Origin: Heterodera schachtii
Lineage: Eukaryota; Nematoda; Chromadorea; Rhabditida; Heteroderidae
Length of the DNA stretch: 64,000 bases
NCBI GenBank assembly: GCA_023374025.1
Contig: SIJG01000098.1
Coordinates: forward strand, 186,001-250,000
Reading direction: 5' to 3'
The translations under genes were made by a program, and so were the position numbers. The notes beneath the pieces were generated by a model. It was given only the letters and a program-made list of their open reading frames with translations. It was not told the DNA's origin and ran no database searches. Below are positions 45,970 to 54,523 of the stretch, in pieces (within the stretch, counting starts at the first letter, position 1; every line of letters starts with the position of its first letter).

Positions 45970-45976
45970 TATATAA
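45970..45976 (+). promoter_or_regulatory. TATA box of the 46057 gene
   Basis: TATATAA lies 81 bp before the ATG. A start of transcription near 46000 would leave a 5' UTR of about 55 nt. Confidence 0.6.
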
Positions 45977-46056
45977 GCAATACATTTTTCCCCCGCACAA
46001 TCCCGAAATCATTCCTAAAAATTCCTACAAATTTCAAAAAATAAACATTTCCAAAT

Positions 46057-46965
46057 ATGGCAATTAATATGCACGACAAAAAGACGCTGCTCAACCAAAT
46101 ACTCGGTGAAGCGGACATTACAGTTTCTAATAGTGGGATTACCGTTAGCGGTCCGCGCCTCTCCACTCCTCGCTTCGTTCCGTTTGATGAAATTGGCAGA
46201 TGCCACTGCTGTAAGTCCACTGAGGTGGAGGTCGACACCATGTTCACCAAAGAAGGGGTCACAATTTGGTGTAGCAGAATCGACAAAGTGCAATTTGTTC
46301 CCTTTGATGTCATCTATGACCTACCGGGTCATTGTTTTTTCCGACTAAAGAATAAAGCACGAGTGTTCAACATTCCGTATGGAGAGGTTCCACCAATGAC
46401 GTGCAAAAGCCAAAATAGTCAAAGTGATCAACGAGAATTGAAACGAAAAGCAAAGGTTGCGCTCGATTTGTTGGAGACCGGACTAATGGCAGATGCCTTA
46501 CAGGACAGTGAGAGCTGGAAGAAAGCAAAGACAGCAATGAACGTGCTCGGGAATGTACTTTTGGCCGAGTCTCTACCTAGCGTCAAAAAAGAAAACAAAA
46601 ACTCTTCGGCTTCACCTGTTGACCAAAATATTGCGCAGCCAAAGGCCGAGCCTCAAAAAGAAAACACCAAAAAACGAGAAGGGAGCGAAGAAAAGAAAGC
46701 CCCAACAAAAAGCCATCACTCACAACGTCAATCAAGTGGCACACGAAAAAGCAGCAAAGAGTTGATGAACGAAAAGCCATCTTCTCCTCGTGCTGAGTTC
46801 ATTCCCGCACAGCACTTGGACTCTGCTTCCACGCAAATTGATGACGTCAGCGTGCCTAAGGCGGATAAAAAACCAAAAAGCAACAATGAAGAAGACCTCG
46901 GTGACATTGATAAGACTCTGGATGAATTTTTTGCTAGCATAAAAGCAGCGACCACCGGAATGTAA
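46057..46965 (+). CDS. Maverick accessory protein, 302 aa, unknown
   Basis: I do not recognise a known domain. The N-terminal 130 residues look globular. They hold two similar halves (…ITVSGPRLSTPRFVPFDEIGRCHCC… and …VTIWCSRIDKVQFVPFDVIYDLPGH…), an internal duplication sharing the FVPFD(E/V)I motif with Cys/His nearby. A Leu-rich middle (about 130-185) follows. The C-terminus is charged and low-complexity, rich in Lys, Glu and Ser, and ends in an acidic segment. It is first in the plus-strand morphogenesis cluster, 46 bp before the ATPase, with its own TATA box. It may bind DNA or a virion component; that is only inference. Confidence 0.8.
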   Translation: MAINMHDKKTLLNQILGEADITVSNSGITVSGPRLSTPRFVPFDEIGRCHCCKSTEVEVDTMFTKEGVTIWCSRIDKVQFVPFDVIYDLPGHCFFRLKNKARVFNIPYGEVPPMTCKSQNSQSDQRELKRKAKVALDLLETGLMADALQDSESWKKAKTAMNVLGNVLLAESLPSVKKENKNSSASPVDQNIAQPKAEPQKENTKKREGSEEKKAPTKSHHSQRQSSGTRKSSKELMNEKPSSPRAEFIPAQHLDSASTQIDDVSVPKADKKPKSNNEEDLGDIDKTLDEFFASIKAATTGM

Positions 46966-47011
46966 AATGCATACTTAAATCATTTACGTCATCATTACAA
47001 CACAAATTAAA

Positions 47012-47683
47012 ATGCTTAATACACAATCATTTGTTGATAAAGATATTTGCTTTAAACTGCCTTGTGGAATTATTATTTCCGGTCCATCCTCCTCAGGGAA
47101 AACACAGTTTTTGTTGAAATTCATTGACGAATTATTAATTATTCCGCAGCCTGTCTCTATACTGTATTGTTTTGGGGAAATGAATTCGGCAGTGCCGGCA
47201 CTTCAGCGGGCGGGTGTTGCCGTGTATTCGGGCGTCCCTTCTGAGGAATTGATTAAACAACATTGCAAACCTCTCCTACTCATTCTCGACGACCTAATGC
47301 TATCCATTGACGAACGTTATTTGTCGGAGTTATTTACCAAAAAATCTCACCACCATCAATTTGCAGTTGTGTTCGTAACTCAAAATTTATTTGAACGAAA
47401 AATAAAAGTTGCACGTCTGTCTGCGCAATATTTGGTGCTGATGCGAGCGCCCAACTCATTGCTGTCCATTCGCAACATTGGTGTTCAGCTTTTCCCTCGT
47501 CAGCTTGATTTTTTCCTTGACGCATACCGTAAAGCAACAGCAAAACCTTATGGTTATTTGATTGTGGATATGCATGCTTCTTCGGACTCTCAATTGCGAC
47601 TTCGCACAAACATATTTAAGGACGAGCAAGAGGAGGATGGGGGTCCAGTTGTATTCATACCCCAGAATGGAGCATCGTTCTAA
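47012..47683 (+). CDS. ATP: Genome-packaging ATPase (FtsK/HerA, A32-like)
   Basis: 223 residues. The Walker A motif is GPSSSGKT at residues 24-31. The Walker B motif is LLLILDDL at about 89-96. VVFVTQNLF at about 118-126 fits the sensor region. These define the Polinton/adenovirus-like/poxvirus-A32-like packaging ATPases of the FtsK-HerA superfamily, which drive double-stranded DNA into the capsid. The length is normal for Polintons. The gene overlaps the start of the next gene by 17 nt. All key motifs are intact. Confidence 0.92.
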   Translation: MLNTQSFVDKDICFKLPCGIIISGPSSSGKTQFLLKFIDELLIIPQPVSILYCFGEMNSAVPALQRAGVAVYSGVPSEELIKQHCKPLLLILDDLMLSIDERYLSELFTKKSHHHQFAVVFVTQNLFERKIKVARLSAQYLVLMRAPNSLLSIRNIGVQLFPRQLDFFLDAYRKATAKPYGYLIVDMHASSDSQLRLRTNIFKDEQEEDGGPVVFIPQNGASF

Positions 47684-48041
47684 GCAACAAGCGAGCATAA
47701 GTCAAGTTGTGCGTGAAAATTTCGGCTTTTTGCGCGTTTTATCGAGAACAAAATCCCCAGCAAAGTGTAATCGAATAATCAGAAAAGCAAACACCGATCA
47801 GCTGTTAGCTCTAGTTGAAATTTGTTTAAACATTGTCTGCTCCCGCTTCCAATTGACTACTCGACAGAAAAAACGTTTAATGCCTCATGTGGATTTTGTG
47901 CGATGCATGAGCAGAGCGAGAAGCGAGCGGGGCGCGAAACGGACCATTGTTCAGAAAGGAGCGGGGATTGGTACATTCGCTGCACTATTGACACCTGTAC
48001 TCATTGAATTAGCAAAATCAGTTGTATCCAAGTCTATATAA
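47667..48041 (+). CDS. Small basic Maverick protein with C-terminal Gly/hydrophobic tail
   Basis: About 124 residues from the ATG at 47667, which lies inside the end of the ATPase gene. The middle has a pattern of small Maverick proteins (LTTRQKKRLMPHVDFVRCM…). The C-terminus reads KRTIVQKGAGIGTFAALL, then a hydrophobic helix. Proteins with this (K/R)R-x(3)-QKG-G ending occur in many Polintons and may be capsid-associated or core proteins with a membrane-active tail. The exact role is unknown. The stop codon overlaps the TATA box of the next gene. Confidence 0.75.
   Translation: MEHRSKQQASISQVVRENFGFLRVLSRTKSPAKCNRIIRKANTDQLLALVEICLNIVCSRFQLTTRQKKRLMPHVDFVRCMSRARSERGAKRTIVQKGAGIGTFAALLTPVLIELAKSVVSKSI
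48035..48041 (+). promoter_or_regulatory. TATA box overlapping a stop codon
   Basis: TATATAA includes the TAA stop of the preceding gene and lies 42 bp before the ATG at 48077. Confidence 0.6.
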
Positions 48042-48076
48042 ACAATTCCCTAACAATTATTGTTCAATCATTTTAA

Positions 48077-49855
48077 ATGGCTAATAAATTTATTCTTGTT
48101 CCACAAGAAATTTACCGTGGTCTCACATCCGCACCTAGTACGGGGGATATTAATTTGGATACAGTACGGCATGATTTGGACCGTGCCAGAGGTGAACGTG
48201 CTAACCCTTCTACTAAAAATGTCCGTTATAACCAACAGCTTAGGCGCTACTTACAAATGAGACGGGAGGTCGCAGATCGGCCATCCAAAGTTGAGCTTTC
48301 CAAGGGAATTAGTATACTATTAAAAAGAGGTGGCGAGGACGAAGATGGCCAAGTTGTGGATACACCTCCCCGTCCTCCTGGTCCCCCTCCTCCTCGGCCA
48401 CCTCGACCTCGTGGTCCCCCTCCTCCTCCGCCACCGCCGGCTGGTCGTCCACCAAGCCCTCCAGGCCCCGGTCCCTCGCCGCCGGGAAGTCCTCCGCCTC
48501 GTCCACAACGTCCTCCTAGGCCAAGTAGAGCTGCGCCGCCTCGGAGAAACCGTCGTCTGGAGCAATGGCGGAAAAGACGATACGATATACAACGACAGCT
48601 GCCGGCTGTGCGCGACTTTCTTGCGGAAGCAGCTGCTGCTCCTTTACCCGAAAGCGACGAAGAAGCTGATTACATGCTGGAGAATGGATTCGCGCTGCCA
48701 GCGCCTTCACAATATTACGGTGATTTGCCGGTGCTACCAGACAATGCGGATGAAATTGAGGAGATGGACACTGTTCAACAAAGATTGGCTAGCAGAAGGA
48801 AACTAAAAAAGGAAGACGATGATGATGATTTTCAAGACAAAAAATACAAAATGTACTATCCCCCTCCTCCTGCTCGCCCGCCCCCGTCTCGTCCAGCAAA
48901 AATCGAACCAATGCCTCCACCACGTCCTAGTACAAAGAGAGAGCCACAGCCAACGGTAGACCCTCGGCCATCCACATCAAATCAGGCTGATATCAAACCA
49001 AAAAGAGAATCAAAGTTCGAGCCGGATCCGCGACCATCCACATCACGGCAAGCCGGTTATAACCCACCTCCGCCAGCTCCAAAAAAAGAGCCAAAACATG
49101 AGTGGAAACAGACAAAGAGGTCCCATTCTCCGCCTCGCACCACACCCTTTCGTATTCCGAAAATAGAGCCAAAACATGAGTGGAAACAGACAAAGCGGCG
49201 CCATTCTCCGCCTCGCACCACACCCTTTCGTATTCCGAAAAGAGAGCCAGAAATTGAAGAAACACCACAAGAGCAACCTCCTGCTGCTGCTGCTCATGCT
49301 GACGTAGAAATGCCCCCTGTTCCTCCACCTAGACGGGGTACCAAGCGTCGTTACGTTCCGGAAAATGTTGAGGATGGTCAGCCGCGCTTACGTAAACGAG
49401 TGAGGCAAGCGAGAAGAGCAAGAGTGTATTATTCGCCAGAGCCAGGTCCATCGACCTCTGCACAAAGTGATGAACAACAACAACAACAACAGCAACGCGA
49501 ACTGTTTTCCATTCCGACAAATCAGCTGACGCTGGCACAAAGAATTGAGCTAATATACATCAAATGCAATCGCTATTCCGATCGTATGGGTGTTCGGGGA
49601 AACGCAATTATTAACACCCAAAATGGGCAACCATTGGTGCGAAGTAACTTACGAATGGCCATCAGGTATATAATAGACAGGAGAGCAGGACGTCCCACGA
49701 TTAGACCACCAGGAGCGGACCTATTGGAAGAACGGCTTAGACATGACCCAATTTTGTATTCACTGACGGCCCCACCAAAGAGGCCATCACAGAGTACAAC
49801 CACCAGGACGGCATCGAAAATCAAAAAAGAGTTTCGCCCGAAAAAATGGAATTAA
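48077..49855 (+). CDS. Proline-rich Maverick structural-type protein, 592 aa
   Basis: The N-terminal 80 residues form a conserved module (NKFILVPQEIYRGL … YNQQLRRYL … KVELSKGISILLK) that I associate with Polinton proteins of unknown function. A proline/arginine tract follows (about 95-160). A long charged linker contains two nearly identical tandem units (KHEWKQTKR(S/R)HSPPRTTPF). A basic region and a Gln run come next, and then a globular C-terminal domain (LTLAQRIELIYIKCNRYS … RSNLRMAIRYIID…). The repeats suggest a rapidly changing linker between two conserved ends. Its stop overlaps the integrase start by 10 nt. Confidence 0.8.
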   Translation: MANKFILVPQEIYRGLTSAPSTGDINLDTVRHDLDRARGERANPSTKNVRYNQQLRRYLQMRREVADRPSKVELSKGISILLKRGGEDEDGQVVDTPPRPPGPPPPRPPRPRGPPPPPPPPAGRPPSPPGPGPSPPGSPPPRPQRPPRPSRAAPPRRNRRLEQWRKRRYDIQRQLPAVRDFLAEAAAAPLPESDEEADYMLENGFALPAPSQYYGDLPVLPDNADEIEEMDTVQQRLASRRKLKKEDDDDDFQDKKYKMYYPPPPARPPPSRPAKIEPMPPPRPSTKREPQPTVDPRPSTSNQADIKPKRESKFEPDPRPSTSRQAGYNPPPPAPKKEPKHEWKQTKRSHSPPRTTPFRIPKIEPKHEWKQTKRRHSPPRTTPFRIPKREPEIEETPQEQPPAAAAHADVEMPPVPPPRRGTKRRYVPENVEDGQPRLRKRVRQARRARVYYSPEPGPSTSAQSDEQQQQQQQRELFSIPTNQLTLAQRIELIYIKCNRYSDRMGVRGNAIINTQNGQPLVRSNLRMAIRYIIDRRAGRPTIRPPGADLLEERLRHDPILYSLTAPPKRPSQSTTTRTASKIKKEFRPKKWN

Positions 49856-50925
49856 TAAATGCAACTCTTGACAAACTGTACAACAATCCATCCTCCCCCG
49901 CGGCTTTTGCTGGTGTTACTGCACTATGGAAAGAAGCGAGAAAAAAGATAAAACAATTAAGTAAAAAAGATGTGCAAAATTATTTGGAAGGTCATCGCAC
50001 CTACACGTTAATGCGCCCCCGACGGGTGCACTTCAGGAGAGCAAAAACTGTTGCAGCAGGATTCATGACAGATGTCCAAGTGGATTTGGCCGATTTTCAA
50101 ACGCTTTCTCGTCAAAATCGGGGGCATCGGTACCTGCTCGTTGCGGTTGATGTCCTATCAAAACGCTTGTTTGTTGTTCCGTTGAAAAATAAGAGGGCCG
50201 AGGAGATGTTGGAGGCATTCAAGGAACTTGTTAAGCAAATGCCAATGGTTCCACATCGCATTTTCTCCGACAAAGGGACTGAATTCAAAAACCAATTACT
50301 CAAAAAATTTTTCGATGAGCAGGAAATCCAGAAACATGAGCCAGTCCACTCATCAGTAAAGGCATCAGTAGCTGAAAGAGCCATTCGGAATGTAAAGCAA
50401 CGACTGTACAGATATTTTGCAGAGAAGGAAACATTAAATTGGGTAGACATTGTACAGGAAATTGTTGATGGGATCAATCACTCCCCGTCACGTGTCCATG
50501 GAATGCGCCCTATTGATGTGAATTTTAAAAATGCACAAAGTGTATGGAAACGCATGTATCAGACTCGGCCTCCTATTAGACGTCCACCGCGCTTCTATAA
50601 AGATGATTTTGTGCGAATGACTCGTGAGAAAGGACAATTCGAGAAGGGGTATTTGCCTAACTACGGTGACGAGATTCTTGAGGTAGATGAAGTGTTAAAG
50701 GGTGTACAGCCTGTGCGATACAAACTCAGAGATGATCATGGTGAGAAGTTCAGGGGTACTTTTTACGAACAGGAATTGGCACGAGTAAGAAAAGATGCTG
50801 ATACCAGTTACCGAATTGAGAAAGTGATTCGTAAAAGGAAGAATTCTGATGGGACGACAGATATGCTTGTAAAATTTGTGGGGTACCCTGAAAGGGAATG
50901 GATCAATGAGTCCCAACTTGTATAA
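49846..50925 (+). CDS. INT: Maverick integrase (DDE, retroviral type) with C-terminal chromodomain
   Basis: 359 residues. Catalytic residues are D80 (VQVDLADF), D142 (FSDKGTEF) and E177 (VAERAIR), all present. The core spans about 70-235. The C-terminal part has an SH3-like region (YKDDFVRMTREKGQFEKGYLPNY…) followed by a chromodomain at about 322-359 (YRIEKVIRKRK … VKFVGYPEREWINES). It would bind element ends and insert them; the chromodomain may steer integration to methylated-histone chromatin. The gene lies between the proline-rich protein and the minor capsid gene and overlaps the former. Confidence 0.95.
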   Translation: MELINATLDKLYNNPSSPAAFAGVTALWKEARKKIKQLSKKDVQNYLEGHRTYTLMRPRRVHFRRAKTVAAGFMTDVQVDLADFQTLSRQNRGHRYLLVAVDVLSKRLFVVPLKNKRAEEMLEAFKELVKQMPMVPHRIFSDKGTEFKNQLLKKFFDEQEIQKHEPVHSSVKASVAERAIRNVKQRLYRYFAEKETLNWVDIVQEIVDGINHSPSRVHGMRPIDVNFKNAQSVWKRMYQTRPPIRRPPRFYKDDFVRMTREKGQFEKGYLPNYGDEILEVDEVLKGVQPVRYKLRDDHGEKFRGTFYEQELARVRKDADTSYRIEKVIRKRKNSDGTTDMLVKFVGYPEREWINESQLV

Positions 50926-50928
50926 AAG
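50921..50928 (+). promoter_or_regulatory. TATA box overlapping the integrase stop
   Basis: TATAAAAG contains the TAA stop codon of the integrase. Transcription about 30 bp downstream would begin after the ATG at 50946, which favours the second ATG (50958, MSNSFFVFLP) for the minor capsid protein. Confidence 0.6.
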
Positions 50929-50957
50929 GACCCATTTTTTCACATTTGAATAATAAA

Positions 50958-52670
50958 ATGTCAAACAGTTTCTTTGTGTTTTTGCCAAGTAATGTATCGG
51001 ATTACCCCGACAATCAACCGAACAAATATAGGGTTCGTCTTCCTAAGCCTTTACACTTCAACGGGTCTTGGGTATGCGGGCTGCATAGTATCAGTTATCC
51101 CTACTCATGGCATTCAACAATTGGCACCTTGGATGATCAATGGATAGACATTTATTATACTAATTTGATAAATGAAAGCAGTGTAATCCGAGTGCCGGTG
51201 CCCGAGGCATCACACAAAACAGTGGATCAGCTCCATAAATTTTTAATCGAAACTTTGAAGCACCAAAGTAATAACACTCACGTGAACAATCACAGAAACA
51301 CCAACAAAACTAAATTATCAGAGGAAGATAAATTTTTGCAACCTCCCCAGCTGCTTTCCTCTCCACCCCGAAATAAAAGATCAGCGCCAGCAGAAGGCGA
51401 ATTGACTTCCCCACCAAGATTTGATGAGGAAGAAGGGTTAAAATCTCCGCCAAGGTACGACGAGCCAAAGAAACCGAATTTGGGTGATAACAAATCTCCA
51501 CCCCCTCCGGTTAAACCAGCCCCCTCACCTAAACCAATAACACCTCCCCCTCCAGCTAAACCAACAGCACCACCTCCTCCAGTTAAACCAATAGCACCAC
51601 CCCCTCCAGCTAAACCAACAGCACAACCCCCTCCTGCTAAACCAGCAGCACCACCGCCTGTTGCCAAACCAGCAGCACAACCCCCTCCAGCTAAACCATC
51701 AGCACAACCCCCTCCAGCAAAACAAGCAGCACCACCCCCTCCAGCAAAACCAGCAACACCGCCCCCTCCCGCTAAACCATCAGCACAACCCCCTCCAGCA
51801 AAACAAGCAGCACCACCCCCTCCAGCAAAACCAACAACACCGCCCCCTCCCGCTAAACCAACAACACCACTGCCTGTTCCCAAGACAAAAGTGTCACCCC
51901 CTCCGGTTAAGCCAACACATCCTCCACCTCCTGTAAAACCAATTACACCGGTTAAATCAATTCAGTCCATTCCTCCCGCACCACTTCCACCACCCGTAAC
52001 AACTTTAATACACTCACCACCAAGAGAGGAACCACCTGTAACGAATAACACGTCGGATAGACCAAATGAAACAACCTTAATTGCTTCAGAGCCCATTGCG
52101 TTAGCACTAACATCTCTACCCCCTAATGAAGAAATAGAACTTGATTGGACTGATACACTACCAGGAGAGAATTTGTCTAAGAAAAGTGATAACGATGAGT
52201 ATCTCAAGTACATTATTAAAGCGGTGGAAATTCAATATCTTGATGATTTTGAACGATTCAAGCTGGTTATTGAAGAGCCGAATATTAGTCATTTATCCTT
52301 CTCGCCACAATTGGGCTATGTTCTGGGATTTAACGATCCTCAGAATGTCCGTAATAGAGAAATTGCCAAGTACAGGTGTGACTTGAGGGGTGGTTTCTCC
52401 AGCTTTGCTGTGTACTCAAAGGGGCTTACGGAAAACATGATTATTGGAAATTCGCTTAGCTCATTGCTTCGCGTTGTATCAGTTACCAGTGCTATGCCTG
52501 GTGATTATATTGAGAAAATTTACGATTCGCCAATATTTGCACGCGTGCTGCCTCGGGAGATCAATGAAATTGAGATTGAGATGCGCTCAATGGACAGTGG
52601 CAGACATGTCCCATTCGCTTACGGGACGACGCTGATCGTTTTGTTATTTAAGAAGGTGATAAATTTTTGA
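50958..52670 (+). CDS. Minor capsid (penton-like) protein with inserted proline-repeat linker
   Basis: About 570 residues. The N-terminal part (SFFVFLPSNVSDYPDNQPNKYRV … WVCGLHSISYPYSW) and the C-terminal part (FERFKLVIEEPNISHLSFSPQLGYVLGF … DYIEKIYDSPIFARV … GRHVPFAYGTTLIVLLF) match the Polinton minor capsid family. That family is predicted to be a single jelly-roll penton protein. Between them, at about residues 150-360, is a tandem (PPPAKP + 3-4 residues) repeat of more than 15 units. Such a linker is not needed for the fold and could be a flexible surface spike or a rapidly varying loop. The in-frame ATG at 50946 is an alternative start. Confidence 0.85.
   Translation: MSNSFFVFLPSNVSDYPDNQPNKYRVRLPKPLHFNGSWVCGLHSISYPYSWHSTIGTLDDQWIDIYYTNLINESSVIRVPVPEASHKTVDQLHKFLIETLKHQSNNTHVNNHRNTNKTKLSEEDKFLQPPQLLSSPPRNKRSAPAEGELTSPPRFDEEEGLKSPPRYDEPKKPNLGDNKSPPPPVKPAPSPKPITPPPPAKPTAPPPPVKPIAPPPPAKPTAQPPPAKPAAPPPVAKPAAQPPPAKPSAQPPPAKQAAPPPPAKPATPPPPAKPSAQPPPAKQAAPPPPAKPTTPPPPAKPTTPLPVPKTKVSPPPVKPTHPPPPVKPITPVKSIQSIPPAPLPPPVTTLIHSPPREEPPVTNNTSDRPNETTLIASEPIALALTSLPPNEEIELDWTDTLPGENLSKKSDNDEYLKYIIKAVEIQYLDDFERFKLVIEEPNISHLSFSPQLGYVLGFNDPQNVRNREIAKYRCDLRGGFSSFAVYSKGLTENMIIGNSLSSLLRVVSVTSAMPGDYIEKIYDSPIFARVLPREINEIEIEMRSMDSGRHVPFAYGTTLIVLLFKKVINF
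51490..51950 (+). repeat. Coding minisatellite in the minor capsid gene
   Basis: Tandem 27-30 bp units coding CCCCCTCCAGCTAAACCA-type PPPAKP repeats. They include a duplicated block of several units (about 51700-51770 and 51760-51830), indicating recent slippage or unequal exchange. Confidence 0.85.
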
Positions 52671-52705
52671 TCATTCTCATTTTGTATTCATTTACATTAA
52701 TAAAA

Positions 52706-53185
52706 ATGGTTCACATTGTGTTTGATCCAAGCAATGCGGGTTATGATGAATATATGCAGTATGGTAGTGGTGCAGAGATGGAAGACTATTTCAAAGGAGC
52801 CAGCCCATTCCAACGAGGATACGGTGCTCAACACGGTGCTGGGGTTGGGGACGTGTTTCGAGGGATTTGGCGCTTTTTCTTGCCTATTCTTCGCCGCGTG
52901 GGCACTACAGTAGGATCGGAGGCGCTGAGCACTGGTCAGCGGGTATTGGATAGAGTCGGAAATGAGGGATTGCCTATAAAGGAGGCGCTGGTGAGTGAGG
53001 GGAAGCGAGGAATTGATAATGTGTTGGATAAAGGCGGATTACCAAAACAATTTGGCACAGGCAAAAAGAGTATAAAAAGAAAGCAAAATAGCCATCAAAC
53101 AATAATTGGGCGAAGAATTAGCGAAACCAGTGAGGAAACGTGTACGCTCAGACGCATTTGGTCTTTATTAAATGGCTTTTCATAA
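52706..53185 (+). CDS. pVI-like small capsid-associated protein
   Basis: About 159 residues from the ATG at 52706; the frame is open further up, but MVHIVFDPSNAGYDEYM is the better N-terminus. The pattern FKGASPFQRGYGAQHGAGVGD, an amphipathic stretch (FRGIWRFFLPILRRVGTTVGSEAL) and a basic tail match small Polinton proteins. Those have been compared with adenovirus protein VI, a membrane-lytic capsid cement and protease cofactor precursor. The gene ends 14 nt inside the major capsid gene. Confidence 0.75.
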   Translation: MVHIVFDPSNAGYDEYMQYGSGAEMEDYFKGASPFQRGYGAQHGAGVGDVFRGIWRFFLPILRRVGTTVGSEALSTGQRVLDRVGNEGLPIKEALVSEGKRGIDNVLDKGGLPKQFGTGKKSIKRKQNSHQTIIGRRISETSEETCTLRRIWSLLNGFS

Positions 53186-54488
53186 AATTGATAATGATAG
53201 TGTAAACTCAATAACTAATGCATTGGACTTTTTTCGTATTCCTCCAACAAATGTGAGCGTCTCATCCTCAAAAGTATTTGAGCTTCTTCCCAGCAACCCA
53301 CTGGCCGACACACCTTATCACTTTAAACTACATTCAAGTCAAAATTTCATTGACCTTTCAAAATGTTATTTGCTCACGGAATTTCGCATTCGTAAGGAAA
53401 ATGAAAACGGACAGTTGGTGAACATTACCGCAGCGGACGAGGAAGTGGCGCCAATTCAAATGCTTGGCCACACATTCATTAAAAATATGCGCATGAGCAT
53501 CAATGGGCGTGAAATCTTCAATTCAAACTCACTAATGGCTTACAAGACATATTTTTCACACGAACTTTCATATTCAACCGCCGCCAAGGACTCGCATTTG
53601 AATGCTGCCGGGTATTATAAGGACACCTCTTTGGTTCTCGAGACAAACTCAGGCTATGCTTTAAGAAGGAATTTGTTTACTGGAAGCAAAACAGCTCAAT
53701 TTGTTGCAAAAATTGATGCTGATTTATTCAACCAGCCGATGTATCTAATTAATTTTTGTGAGCTTGACGTGGAAATACTACCAAATGACACCAACTTTTT
53801 GCTAATTTCACCTACTCATACCAGGACGCGCTTTCATCTTGAACTCGTGGGATTGAAAATGTATGTGAAAAAGGTATCACTGATGGATGGGTTGGCTTTG
53901 GATATTGCGCGAAAATTGGAGGCGAAACCCGCGCGCTATGCGGTAAGAAAGACATTAATGAAGTCAATGTTCATCAGTCAGGGTCGTTTTGAGTTTAATG
54001 CAAATTTGTTCATGGACCAAATTCCACGCCGCATCACAATGGGATTGGTAGGAAACGCTGATTATGTTGGGAATATTAAGCGCAGTCCATTCAACTTTCA
54101 ACCATTTAATGTGCGGGAAATCTCAATTATTGCTAATGGACGCTCATTTCCTCAAGCACCCTATGATTTGGACTATCCCAATGGTAAATATGTGCGCGCT
54201 TTTAATGACATGAACGAAGCAGTGGGCTTCAGCAACTCAAATGAAAGCAACGGAATAACCTATGCACAGTTCGGACAAACCCACTGCATTTACGTGTTCA
54301 ATATGACAAACAGTGGTGATGATCAGGCGGCACTATTTGATTTAATAAAAAATGGAACAACGGCTGTAAGTATAAAGTTCAATGCGGCTGTGCCAGATGG
54401 TGGGGTTATGCTTGTTGTGATGGGGGAATGCGATTCCCTGGTGATGTTGGATAAAAATCGCTCAATTAGCACCGACGTGACTATTTAA
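53172..54488 (+). CDS. MCP: Major capsid protein (double jelly-roll type)
   Basis: 438 residues. The N-terminus (LDFFRIPPTNVSVSSSKVFELLPSNPL … YHFKLHSSQNFIDLSKCYLLTEFRI) has the order typical of Polinton major capsid proteins. PIQMLGHTFIKNMRMSINGREI, a long middle and LFMDQIPRRITMGLV follow. These capsid proteins form pseudo-hexameric trimers. The length is within the usual range for such elements and no break is visible. It supports the idea that the element could make particles. Confidence 0.9.
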   Translation: MAFHKIDNDSVNSITNALDFFRIPPTNVSVSSSKVFELLPSNPLADTPYHFKLHSSQNFIDLSKCYLLTEFRIRKENENGQLVNITAADEEVAPIQMLGHTFIKNMRMSINGREIFNSNSLMAYKTYFSHELSYSTAAKDSHLNAAGYYKDTSLVLETNSGYALRRNLFTGSKTAQFVAKIDADLFNQPMYLINFCELDVEILPNDTNFLLISPTHTRTRFHLELVGLKMYVKKVSLMDGLALDIARKLEAKPARYAVRKTLMKSMFISQGRFEFNANLFMDQIPRRITMGLVGNADYVGNIKRSPFNFQPFNVREISIIANGRSFPQAPYDLDYPNGKYVRAFNDMNEAVGFSNSNESNGITYAQFGQTHCIYVFNMTNSGDDQAALFDLIKNGTTAVSIKFNAAVPDGGVMLVVMGECDSLVMLDKNRSISTDVTI

Positions 54489-54489
54489 A
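54482..54489 (+). promoter_or_regulatory. TATA-like box overlapping the capsid stop
   Basis: TATTTAAA includes the TAA stop of the capsid gene and lies 42 bp upstream of the ATG at 54524, the same spacing as at 48035. Confidence 0.45.
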
Positions 54490-54523
54490 TCGATTTGTAA
54501 TTGTATTTTGCTCAGTTAATATA

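Noticed and set aside
51290..51883. Gly-rich minus-strand frame of 197 codons
   Set aside because: Antisense of the proline repeat of the minor capsid gene.
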